Below are positions 57,351 to 64,000 of a DNA stretch of 64,000 bases, one piece after another. The notes below the pieces were generated by a model, which had not been told where the DNA came from, did not search any database, and was given only the letters and a program-made list of their open reading frames with translations. The translations under genes and the position numbers were made by a program. This stretch comes from Bacteroidales bacterium. GTDB lineage: Bacteria > Bacteroidota > Bacteroidia > Bacteroidales > UBA932. Location: contig JAGDBO010000019.1 in NCBI GenBank assembly GCA_017959005.1, positions 62,001-126,000 of the forward strand. The letters run 5' to 3'. Numbering within the stretch: the stretch's first letter is position 1; the number at the start of each line of letters is the position of its first letter.

Positions 57351-58607
57351 ATGGACATTTTTGAAAGAATACAACAGAACGAGGGCGGTCCTCTGGGGCA
57401 GTATCGTAAAAGAGCTAAAGGCTACTTCATGTTCCCTAAATTGGAGGGTGAAATTCAGCCTTATATGACATTCCAGGGTAAGAAGATGCTTACCTGGACA
57501 TTCAACAACTATCTGGGGCTTGCAAACGATCCTGAAGTTAGAAAAGCAGATGCAGAGGCTGCTGCTAAGTGGGGACTCGCATATCCAATGGGCGCTAGAA
57601 TGATGAGCGGCCACACCTCACTCCATGAGCAGCTGGAGAGAGAATTGGCTGAGTTTGAGTGCAAAGAGGATGCTTTCCTCTTCAACTTCGGATATCAGGG
57701 AATGATCTCCACACTGGATGCTCTCCTTACCAGAAGAGACGTTGTTGTATATGATGAAGAGTGCCATGCCTGCATTATGGACGGACTGAGACTTCACATG
57801 GGTTACAGAATGAAGTATGCTCACAACGATATTGCAGACTGCGAGAAGGTTCTCAACCGCGCAACAAAGCGTGCTGAGGAGCAGGGAGGCGGCGTACTCC
57901 TTGTAACTGAGGGAGTTTACGGAATGACCGGTGCTCTGGGAATTCTGGATAAGATTGTTGAGCTCAAGAAAAAATATAAGTTCAGAGTTCTTATTGATGA
58001 CGCTCACGGATTCGGAGTTATGGGCGCTCACGGAAGAGGAACAAGTGAGGAGCTTCACTGCATGGACGGCATTGACCTCTACTTTGGTGCATTTGCTAAG
58101 GCAATGGCTTCTATAGGAGGCTTTGTTGCAGGCCCTAAGGATATCATCAACTACCTCAGATACAACCTTAGAAGTCAGATATATGCAAAGAGTCTTCCTA
58201 TGCCTTTCGTAGAGGGTAACCTCAAGAGACTGGACCTCATCCGCAAGGGTGATGAGAGAAGAAAGCACCTCTTTGACGTTGCACGCGCACTGCAGAACGG
58301 CCTGAGAAAGATGGGCTATGACATTGGTCCTGCAGAGGCTTGCATCACTCCGGTATTTATCCACGGTACGGTTCCTGAGGCAACCAACATATTGGTAGAC
58401 CTGAGAGAGAACTACAACATCTTCTGCTCTGTAGTTGTTTATCCTGTTGTTCCTCAAGGCGTTATCATGTTCCGTCTCATCTGCACCCAGATGCACCAGA
58501 TGGAGCACGTAGAGTACACACTCAAGGCATTTGCAGAGATTAAGGAGAAACATGCAAAGGGACTCTACAGCGGAAGCACAGACATTCAGGACAGAGCCAT
58601 TGACTAA
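57351..58607 (+). CDS. Alpha-oxoamine synthase, likely serine palmitoyltransferase
   Basis: 418 residues of the PLP-dependent KBL/BioF/SPT family. Lys250 (FGAFAKAMASIGG) binds PLP, Asp/His are in IDDAHGFG (D216-H219), and His139 lies in ECHACIMDG. The N-terminal MDIFERIQQNEG and GARMMSG sequence is the Bacteroidota branch that includes serine palmitoyltransferases. Adjacency to an SDR whose start overlaps its stop (TAATG) favours SPT (serine plus acyl-CoA to 3-ketosphinganine). 2-amino-3-ketobutyrate ligase is the main alternative. It is the third gene of the gyrB operon. Confidence 0.8.
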   Translation: MDIFERIQQNEGGPLGQYRKRAKGYFMFPKLEGEIQPYMTFQGKKMLTWTFNNYLGLANDPEVRKADAEAAAKWGLAYPMGARMMSGHTSLHEQLERELAEFECKEDAFLFNFGYQGMISTLDALLTRRDVVVYDEECHACIMDGLRLHMGYRMKYAHNDIADCEKVLNRATKRAEEQGGGVLLVTEGVYGMTGALGILDKIVELKKKYKFRVLIDDAHGFGVMGAHGRGTSEELHCMDGIDLYFGAFAKAMASIGGFVAGPKDIINYLRYNLRSQIYAKSLPMPFVEGNLKRLDLIRKGDERRKHLFDVARALQNGLRKMGYDIGPAEACITPVFIHGTVPEATNILVDLRENYNIFCSVVVYPVVPQGVIMFRLICTQMHQMEHVEYTLKAFAEIKEKHAKGLYSGSTDIQDRAID

Positions 58608-59431
58608 TGGGACGTTTTGACAATAAAGTAGTTATAGTGACGGGGGCCAGTTCGGGAATCGGACTGGCCGCTGCGCGTCAGTTTGCAAGTGAAGGAGCAA
58701 GCGTTGTTCTTGCAGCCAGAAGTGCAGACAAGCTGAAGCAGACCTTCTGTGAACTCTCTCATAAAGGACAGCAGGCCAACCGTTTCCTTGCCGTCCCTAC
58801 AGACGTTACCAAAGAGGAGGATTGCAAGAGACTGATAGAGGCTACAATGCAGAAGTTTGGAAAGATAGACGTTCTTGTAAACAACGCCGGCATCTCAATG
58901 AGAGCCATGTTCAAGGATTTGGATCTCTCCGTCATCAAATCTCTGATGGATGTAAACTTCTGGGGAACAGTTTACTGCACCAAGTACGCCCTTCCTCATC
59001 TACTTGAAACCAAGGGAACCGTTGTGGGAGTCATATCCATTGCGGGCTTTAAGGGACTCCCTGCAAGAACCGGTTACTCCTCATCCAAGTTTGCAATCTA
59101 CGGATTCCTGGATACCCTTAGAGTTGAGCACCTTAAAGACGGTCTCAACGTCCTGGTATTTGCTCCGGGATTCACCGCATCCAACGTCCGTTTTGCCGCC
59201 CTTACGGCAGACGGAACCCCTCAGGGTCAGACCCCTAGAGAGGAGGGCAAGATGATGAGTGCAGAAACCTGCGCCAAGAAACTCACCAACGCAGTCTACA
59301 AGAGGAAGTCCCAGGTGATCCTCACCCCTATCGGCAAACTAACAGTTTACCTCAACAAATTCTTCCCACGTCTTGTAGACCGCCTGGAATACAACTACAT
59401 GAAAAAGGAACCCGATTCCCCTTTGAAATAA
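58607..59431 (+). CDS. Short-chain dehydrogenase, candidate 3-ketosphinganine reductase
   Basis: 274 residues. The cofactor motif GASSGIG is at 13-19, NNAG follows in LVNNAGIS, and the catalytic YxxxK is in GYSSSKFAIYG with the Ser upstream in SIAGF. The C-terminus has basic and aromatic residues (about 240-265, KLTVYLNKFFPRLVDRL) that could contact the membrane. It is translationally coupled to the SPT-like gene, so the reduction of 3-ketosphinganine to sphinganine is the natural hypothesis. Generic SDR activity remains possible. The unit ends at a clear terminator. Confidence 0.8.
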   Translation: MGRFDNKVVIVTGASSGIGLAAARQFASEGASVVLAARSADKLKQTFCELSHKGQQANRFLAVPTDVTKEEDCKRLIEATMQKFGKIDVLVNNAGISMRAMFKDLDLSVIKSLMDVNFWGTVYCTKYALPHLLETKGTVVGVISIAGFKGLPARTGYSSSKFAIYGFLDTLRVEHLKDGLNVLVFAPGFTASNVRFAALTADGTPQGQTPREEGKMMSAETCAKKLTNAVYKRKSQVILTPIGKLTVYLNKFFPRLVDRLEYNYMKKEPDSPLK

Positions 59432-59451
59432 AAGTTATTTCAATACCTTTG
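59422..59451 (+). promoter_or_regulatory. Possible promoter of a short transcript after the SDR gene
   Basis: TTTG (59422-59425), an 18-base spacer and TACCTTTG (59444-59451). The -7 box is perfect, the spacer one base short. It overlaps the SDR stop and points at the terminator 30-60 bases downstream. Confidence 0.4.
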
Positions 59452-59480
59452 TGGCGAAAAGTTTGTGAAATTTTAGTTTC

Positions 59481-59513
59481 AAACGGGCGGCAATAGTCGC
59501 CCGTTTATTTTTT
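59481..59513 (+). terminator. Intrinsic terminator of the gyrB-M23-SPT-SDR operon
   Basis: Nine-bp stem AAACGGGCG/CGCCCGTTT with an 8-base loop and a T-rich tail. A weaker hairpin (59461-59484) overlaps its left edge. Confidence 0.8.
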
Positions 59514-59583
59514 AACCGAGGTAAAGGCGCACAAGCGAGTTTACAATGGGAAAGTTGTAAATCTTCTCTATCCCCTCGGTAAC

Positions 59584-59627
59584 GGGAGCCGGGTAATTCA
59601 ATGAGAATTGATTACTCGGCTCCTTCA
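59584..59627. repeat. 44-bp hairpin repeat, copy 1
   Basis: A long hairpin, GGAGCCG...CGGCTCC, with a GAGA loop and one unpaired base. It matches 60052-60095 at 42 of 44 positions, in the same orientation. Confidence 0.85.
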
Positions 59628-59667
59628 TTGTTACATATAGTGCGGATAGTATACTATACATCCCAAC

Positions 59668-59904
59668 TCACAAAAATTTTTTGTGAGTTCGTTCTTTATT
59701 AAGCTCGCTTTCTGAATAAACCTGACCTATATGATAGCTTATATCTTGTTGTGATGCATCAAATAGTTCCATAATCTGATCTACCGTTAACCACACATCC
59801 TCACCCTCAAACCTCACATTTACCCGAGAGATACCATTATCATCTTGGTAGATTAAGAACGCCTGATTTCTTGTTACTTGTTGATTATTGTCTTTTTTAG
59901 CCAT
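59668..59904 (-). pseudogene. Truncated RhuM-family protein
   Basis: 78 residues that match the N-terminus of RhuM/virulence-type proteins: AFLIYQDDNGISRVNVRFEGEDVWLTVDQIMELF, then QQDISYHI and ESELNKE...KKFL. Full-length members have about 330 residues; here a stop falls right after KKFL, within a 25-bp inverted repeat (59665-59689). It lies between two copies of a hairpin repeat, so it reads as a remnant of a mobile or toxin-related gene. RhuM proteins are often found near restriction-modification or toxin-antitoxin genes; none is here. Confidence 0.8.
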
Positions 59905-60051
59905 ACGCTTCCTTCTATTATCAAATCATCACTATTCACTATTGATAAAACCCTTTGAATAAAGATTTTATTAGTACAATCACAAATATACAAATTTCAA
60001 CTAACCGAACCTATCTTGGAAGTACGATTTTAGGAAAGGCTGGAGAAAAAT

Positions 60052-60095
60052 GGGTGCCGGGTAACTCAATGAGAATTGATTACTCGGCTCCTTCA
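60052..60095. repeat. 44-bp hairpin repeat, copy 2
   Basis: Matches 59584-59627 apart from two substitutions, one of which breaks a pair in the outer stem. On the minus strand it lies just past the tfoX-like stop and could act as its terminator. Confidence 0.85.
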
Positions 60096-60098
60096 ATA

Positions 60099-60416
60099 TT
60101 ATTTAAACTTAATCTTTGGTGGTGGGAGGGCTGGCAGGGTTGCCCGGATAAGTTCTACCAGGTAGTCACTGTCATCTACATCGCTGATATAGAAGTAGTT
60201 TTTGGCTCCGGGATACGGCGGGCGGAGGTCAATCTCTTTGAGAACTGCTCTGCCGGGTTCCGTTACTTTAACGTAGAGGTTGCTATCACAGATAAGTCCA
60301 AAGATGATACCGTCACAGTAGATGCAGTAGTCTCCCATCATCTTTCTGACAGCAATATCTCCGGCACGGGAGCACTGATCTACAATATATTGAACAAAGT
60401 CTGCGTTGCTGGCCAT
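60099..60416 (-). CDS. TfoX N-terminal-domain protein
   Basis: 105 residues forming one TfoX_N domain: VRKMMGDYCIYCDGIIFGLICD, LYVKVTEPGRA and PPYPGAKNYFYISD. There is no C-terminal TfoX domain. In Proteobacteria TfoX/Sxy controls competence, but single-domain homologues are widespread and their role in Bacteroidota is unknown. It follows the macro-like gene after 3 bases, the last gene of the unit. Confidence 0.88.
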   Translation of the reverse strand: MASNADFVQYIVDQCSRAGDIAVRKMMGDYCIYCDGIIFGLICDSNLYVKVTEPGRAVLKEIDLRPPYPGAKNYFYISDVDDSDYLVELIRATLPALPPPKIKFK

Positions 60417-60419
60417 TAG

Positions 60420-60806
60420 TTACTGTAAGAATTTCATAAAGGAGCCGGGGAGGAGAATGTTCTCTACCTCCAAGGCTTTCTTAAAGAGCGGAGCAATCTC
60501 CTCATCTGTGAAGCCTGCAATTCCGCAGCCTATGCGGGTTACAAGGAAAGTAAGCTCTTTGTGCTGCTTGGCAAACTTAATAAACTCATCTACATAGGGT
60601 TTGATGGTCTCCACTCCGCCCTGCATAGTAGGAATGGCGTAGGTCTGGCCGTGGAGTCCAACACCCTCACCCCATACAGCTCCAAAGTTCTGGTAGGCAT
60701 ACCAGGCTGCACCGCCACCGTGCTTTCCTGAAAGGTTGCTTCCAAATACGAATATCTCATTGGGTTTCAACTCTTTGATGGAGTTGGGAGAGCATTTCTT
60801 ACTCAT
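60420..60806 (-). CDS. Macro-domain-like protein (A1S_2505-type)
   Basis: 128 residues. IFVFGSNLSGKHGGGAAWYAY near the start and VTRIGCGIAGFTDEEIAPLF near the end give a macro-domain-like layout, including the glycine-rich loop. I recall similar proteins labelled A1S_2505-type or hypothetical in many bacteria and phages. ADP-ribose or nucleotide binding is possible. It overlaps the dehydrogenase gene by 4 bases. Confidence 0.65.
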   Translation of the reverse strand: MSKKCSPNSIKELKPNEIFVFGSNLSGKHGGGAAWYAYQNFGAVWGEGVGLHGQTYAIPTMQGGVETIKPYVDEFIKFAKQHKELTFLVTRIGCGIAGFTDEEIAPLFKKALEVENILLPGSFMKFLQ

Positions 60807-61744
60807 AACGCAGTGGTTTTAATGTTCTCTGCTATCTTCTTAACCAGCAGAATGCGAGCCTCTTTGCTTGTCCATCCAATATGAGGGAGAAGCACAGCCT
60901 TTGTCTTATCCTTTATCTTCAGGTATGGAGATGATTCAGGGATTGGTTCCTTAGAGAACACATCTATGCCTATCCCCTCTATAATGTTGTCATTCAACGC
61001 CTTTACAAGGTCTTCCTCATTTATAATTCCGCCTCTTCCAATGTTTATAACCTTAGCTGTCTTCTTGCAAAGCGCTAATTTATCGTATGTTATAAGGTTC
61101 TTTGTATTCTCGTTTAACGGAGCGTGAACTGAGATGAAATCTGATGTAGAAAGTAATTCATTTAACGTCAGATGTTTATACTTGTCTGAATGAGGCTTTC
61201 CTGAGGTGGAGTAGTAATATACTTCCATTCCAAAGCACTCGGCAAGCTGAGCCACCCTGCTTCCAATGGTTCCAAGTCCCACAATTCCAAGGCGTTGTCC
61301 TTTGAGTTCTCCCCAGTAACGGGAAACATCGGAAACAACGTTTCCACGGCTGTACTCTCCGCTCTTTACCAAGTTGTCATAATAACCTATATGACAGGCC
61401 AATGAGAGAATCATAGCCATTGTTACCTGAGATACGCTTTCTGTTGAGTAACCTGCAACGTTCTTTACCGGAATGCCTTTGCTCTCTGCGTAAACCAAAT
61501 CTACGTTGTTGGTTCCGGTTGCCGCAATACAGATGAGTTTAAGATTTTTTGCAGCATCTATCTGATCTTTACCTATCTGTACCTTATTGATAATAAGTAC
61601 ATCACAGTCTGCAACTCTTTCAAAAACCTCTTCCGGTTTTGTAAAAGGATAAGTAACCAACTCTCCAAGGGCGGCAATTGAATCCAATGAAACATCGTCA
61701 CCAATTGAGGCGGCATCCAAAAAGACAATTTTAACTTTTCCCAT
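60803..61744 (-). CDS. D-2-hydroxyacid dehydrogenase (glycerate dehydrogenase-like)
   Basis: 313 residues. The NAD site is GLGTIGSRVAQLAECFG (about 148-164), and the catalytic Arg, Glu and His are placed in the usual order (INIGRGG, then LLPHIGWTS). The N-terminus and VAGYSTESVSQVTMAMIL match the hydroxypyruvate/glycerate dehydrogenase group. Substrate is uncertain (hydroxypyruvate, glyoxylate or pyruvate are candidates). It follows a ROK kinase by 11 bases in the same operon. Confidence 0.85.
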   Translation of the reverse strand: MGKVKIVFLDAASIGDDVSLDSIAALGELVTYPFTKPEEVFERVADCDVLIINKVQIGKDQIDAAKNLKLICIAATGTNNVDLVYAESKGIPVKNVAGYSTESVSQVTMAMILSLACHIGYYDNLVKSGEYSRGNVVSDVSRYWGELKGQRLGIVGLGTIGSRVAQLAECFGMEVYYYSTSGKPHSDKYKHLTLNELLSTSDFISVHAPLNENTKNLITYDKLALCKKTAKVINIGRGGIINEEDLVKALNDNIIEGIGIDVFSKEPIPESSPYLKIKDKTKAVLLPHIGWTSKEARILLVKKIAENIKTTAL

Positions 61745-61755
61745 TGTTCAATGAT

Positions 61756-62706
61756 TTACCAAGCAAGAGCGCTGGCTCCCAAAATGGCTGCATCGGACTC
61801 GTTGAGCGCACTTACGAGTACCTTTACCTTGCCCTTCCAGAGGAATACAACGTTCTCATTCATAGCGTCTACCAGGTACTCCATAAAGTAATCCTTTGCA
61901 TGAGTGAGACCTCCGAAGAGAATGATTGCCTCAGGTGCGGAGAATGGGATAAAGTCTGCAAACTTCTCACCCATTACCTTTCCTGTATATTCAAAAATCT
62001 CCTTAGCCATCTCGTCTCCCTTCTCTGCTGCATCAAACACATCCTTTGATGTAATATCCTTATATTCACGCAGTAAGCTAGGTCTGTCACTCTTCTCCAA
62101 CATCTCTTTTGCAGTACGCGCAACTCCTGTAGCAGAGCAGTATGCCTCAAGACATCCCTTCTGTCCGCAGCCGCAGGCTCTTCCGTTTTTGATTGCACAG
62201 GTATGTCCCAACTCTCCCGCAAAACCATCGTGGCCGTAAACAAGTTTGCCGTCAACTACAATACCGCTTCCCACTCCGGTTCCGAGTGTAATCTCAATGA
62301 AGTTCTTCATCTTCTTTGCGGCACCGTATTTCATCTCTCCAATAGCTGCGGCATTGGCATCGTTGGTTATAGTAACAGGCTGTCCACCAAGCATTTTGGA
62401 GAGCTCGTTAGCAAAGTGAACGGTCTTTCCTTTTGCCCACATAAGGTTGGTTGCCTCAACAATATCTCCGGTGTAATAGTTTCCGTCCGGAGCGCCAACT
62501 CCCACGCCGTTAATATCATCCATTACTATTCCGGCATCCGTAGCCATCTCTCTTATGGTCTTGCTCAAAAGAGTAATGAACTCGTTAGCATCTTCAAACT
62601 TGGTGGAAATCACCTTTCTGGCAAGGATATCACCCTTTTTGTTTACGATACCTATCTTGGCTGTCTGGCCTCCGATATCTACGCCTACTACATAATCTTT
62701 ACTCAT
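61756..62706 (-). CDS. ROK-family sugar kinase (glucokinase-like)
   Basis: 316 residues. ATP site VDIGGQTAKIGIV, the catalytic region NDANAAAIGE, GTGVGSGIVVDG and the zinc-binding CGCGQKGCLE of the ROK family are all present. It has no DNA-binding domain, so it is a kinase rather than an NagC-type repressor. Glucose is the most common substrate, but N-acetyl sugars or fructose are possible. It is in an operon with cls and a hydroxyacid dehydrogenase. Confidence 0.9.
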   Translation of the reverse strand: MSKDYVVGVDIGGQTAKIGIVNKKGDILARKVISTKFEDANEFITLLSKTIREMATDAGIVMDDINGVGVGAPDGNYYTGDIVEATNLMWAKGKTVHFANELSKMLGGQPVTITNDANAAAIGEMKYGAAKKMKNFIEITLGTGVGSGIVVDGKLVYGHDGFAGELGHTCAIKNGRACGCGQKGCLEAYCSATGVARTAKEMLEKSDRPSLLREYKDITSKDVFDAAEKGDEMAKEIFEYTGKVMGEKFADFIPFSAPEAIILFGGLTHAKDYFMEYLVDAMNENVVFLWKGKVKVLVSALNESDAAILGASALAW

Positions 62707-62732
62707 AATATTTCTATTTAATTAACAATTCA

Positions 62733-64000
62733 TTATAGCAACGGAGAGATGAGACGGAAAATACTCTCCTTAATCTTCTGTCCTATGCTTCTCTTCTTCC
62801 AACTCTCAAGTTCAACCTGGCGGCAGAGTTCTATATCCTTTTTGAATCTCTTTTCAAAGGTAACGGCACACTCTCTGTCATATAATACGCTCAGTATCTC
62901 AAAGTTATGCTCAAAACTTCTGGCATCCATATTTGCAGAACCAATGATGCACATCCTGCCGTCCACGCTTATGGCCTTGGAATGGTTGAACCCTTCTTTG
63001 AAGAAGTAAATCTTTACTCCAGCCTCAAGTAACTCAGTAACAAAGGAGTGAGTGCTGTATCTTGCCATCATTGAATCTCCCTGCTCCGGCAGCATCAGAC
63101 GAACGTCTATGTTTCCAAGAGCCGCAGTCTTTATGGCATTGAGGATGGTCTCGTTAGGAGTGAAGTACGGAGTCTCAATGTAAATATGTGACTGAGCGGA
63201 AGTTATGGCGGTAAAGTAGCACTGCATAATTCCTGCCCAATCGCTGTCAGGACCGGAGGAGATTATCTGCGCATAGACATCCTGCATCTTTCCCGTCAGA
63301 GACATTTTTCCCATTTCAATGTGAGGATAGTACTTGCGGCTTATGTGAAGTTTGTGATTTTGAACAAAATAGCGGTCCAGAAGGAAACTGGCCTGGAATG
63401 AGAAGACGCTCTCTCCCGTTACCTTAATCTGGGTATCACGCCACTCGCCGTTAAAGATTCCGTAATAGTATCTGTCTGCAATATTGACGCCTCCTATGAA
63501 ACCCACAGCCCCGTCAACTACCAATATTTTACGGTGGTTGCGATAGTTGATCTTAGACATAGGCATAAAGATCTTCACAGGTGAGAAGACCAGAACCTCA
63601 ATGCCGTCCTCCTGCATCTGCTTAACCAACTTCTTCTTAATGTGGTGACTTCCAACGTCATCATACATCAGCCTGACCTCAACTCCCTCCTTTGCCTTCT
63701 TTCTCAAAAGATCTATAAACTTACTCCCGATTCTGTCATTTTCCAGTATGTAGGTCTGAAGGTGGATGTGGCTCTTTGCCTCTGCAATCTGCTCATACAT
63801 AGCGTCCAGCGCATCCTTGCCGGTGAAGTAGAACTCTATGTCGTTGTTGTAGTCCAACAGTGAGTAACTGTTACGCATATTCTGGCAGATGAGCTTCTTA
63901 TAGGCCTCCAGATCTCCTGTAAGAATCTCAGGGCAGGACTCCAACGCCTTACTCTCCTCTGCGGAGAGTTCCTGTTTGATTCTGTAGTCTGCCAAACCCT
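62733..64000 (-). CDS. cls: Cardiolipin synthase (phospholipase D family), 5' end outside window
   Basis: The frame is open to the right edge. The first possible start inside the window is a TTG near 63995, but that would lie in the middle of a family-typical GLADYRIKQEL segment, and the N-terminal transmembrane helices of cardiolipin synthases are missing. So the gene is cut by the edge, with about 421 residues visible. Both HKD motifs are intact: NHRKILVVD with FIGGVN, and NHSKAISVD with IIGSANMD. It joins two phosphatidylglycerols into cardiolipin at the inner membrane. It leads the operon that continues to the TfoX-type gene. Confidence 0.92.
   Translation of the reverse strand, partial: GLADYRIKQELSAEESKALESCPEILTGDLEAYKKLICQNMRNSYSLLDYNNDIEFYFTGKDALDAMYEQIAEAKSHIHLQTYILENDRIGSKFIDLLRKKAKEGVEVRLMYDDVGSHHIKKKLVKQMQEDGIEVLVFSPVKIFMPMSKINYRNHRKILVVDGAVGFIGGVNIADRYYYGIFNGEWRDTQIKVTGESVFSFQASFLLDRYFVQNHKLHISRKYYPHIEMGKMSLTGKMQDVYAQIISSGPDSDWAGIMQCYFTAITSAQSHIYIETPYFTPNETILNAIKTAALGNIDVRLMLPEQGDSMMARYSTHSFVTELLEAGVKIYFFKEGFNHSKAISVDGRMCIIGSANMDARSFEHNFEILSVLYDRECAVTFEKRFKKDIELCRQVELESWKKRSIGQKIKESIFRLISPLL

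Noticed and set aside
57618-58553. 311-residue minus-strand frame
   Set aside because: It lies antisense inside the SPT-like gene and lacks domain patterns; a shadow of its codon usage.
59584-59627. Hairpin resembling domain V of a group II intron (GAGCC base, GAGA loop)
   Set aside because: The bulge is a single base on the wrong arm, the stem is too long, and the second copy changes a base in the AGC region. No reverse transcriptase frame is near.

Overview
The window looks like a chromosomal segment from a member of the Bacteroidota, most likely order Bacteroidales. Intergenic regions repeatedly carry the Bacteroidota promoter pattern (TTTG or TTG, about 19-21 bases, then TAnnTTTG), most start codons lack a Shine-Dalgarno sequence, and the content is typical of the phylum: a fimbrillin-like lipoprotein, an LruC-domain protein, a serine-palmitoyltransferase-type enzyme, a long PurF, pyruvate phosphate dikinase and HydF. 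HydF, PPDK and the lack of any visible respiratory gene fit an anaerobic fermenter. I cannot assign genus or family.

Layout. 1-6.9 kb: a polysaccharide dehydratase/epimerase cut by the left edge, a sugar permease with a phosphoglucomutase, then a divergent PurF-like enzyme and an RRM protein. 6.9-13.6 kb: gyrA with a TPR gene, divergent clpC, tRNA-Lys. 13.6-19.9 kb: a conserved hypothetical with a purine permease, then talC-flippase-glycosyltransferase, and an M48 lipoprotein followed by tandem palindromes. 19.9-29.9 kb: tRNA-Val, a row of mini-hairpins, folC, purL-phoH and ppdK. 29.9-33.3 kb: hydF, an exported MORN-repeat protein and a glycosyltransferase on one strand.

33.3-40 kb is the accessory region. 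It has two tandem cassettes, each with a near-identical 52-residue membrane protein followed by a different protein that resembles the nuclease-like domains of mobile-element polyvalent proteins; one of these is frameshifted by an exact 7-bp duplication. Next come a 49-residue peptide gene and an 829-residue fimbrillin-like lipoprotein, divergent from an LruC-domain protein. This is the part most likely to hold something undescribed.

40-64 kb is mostly housekeeping: tRNA-Arg, yceD-rpmF-fabH, typA, guaA with an AsmA-like protein, ftsE-nth-xerD, a large TPR protein with an outer-membrane barrel, and gyrB-M23 peptidase-oxoamine synthase-SDR, the last two being a plausible sphingolipid pair. A scar with a RhuM fragment between two 44-bp hairpin repeats follows. 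The window ends with a minus-strand operon: cardiolipin synthase (cut by the right edge), ROK kinase, hydroxyacid dehydrogenase, a macro-like protein and TfoX.

All calls come from reading motifs by eye. No searches, alignments or folding programs were run.
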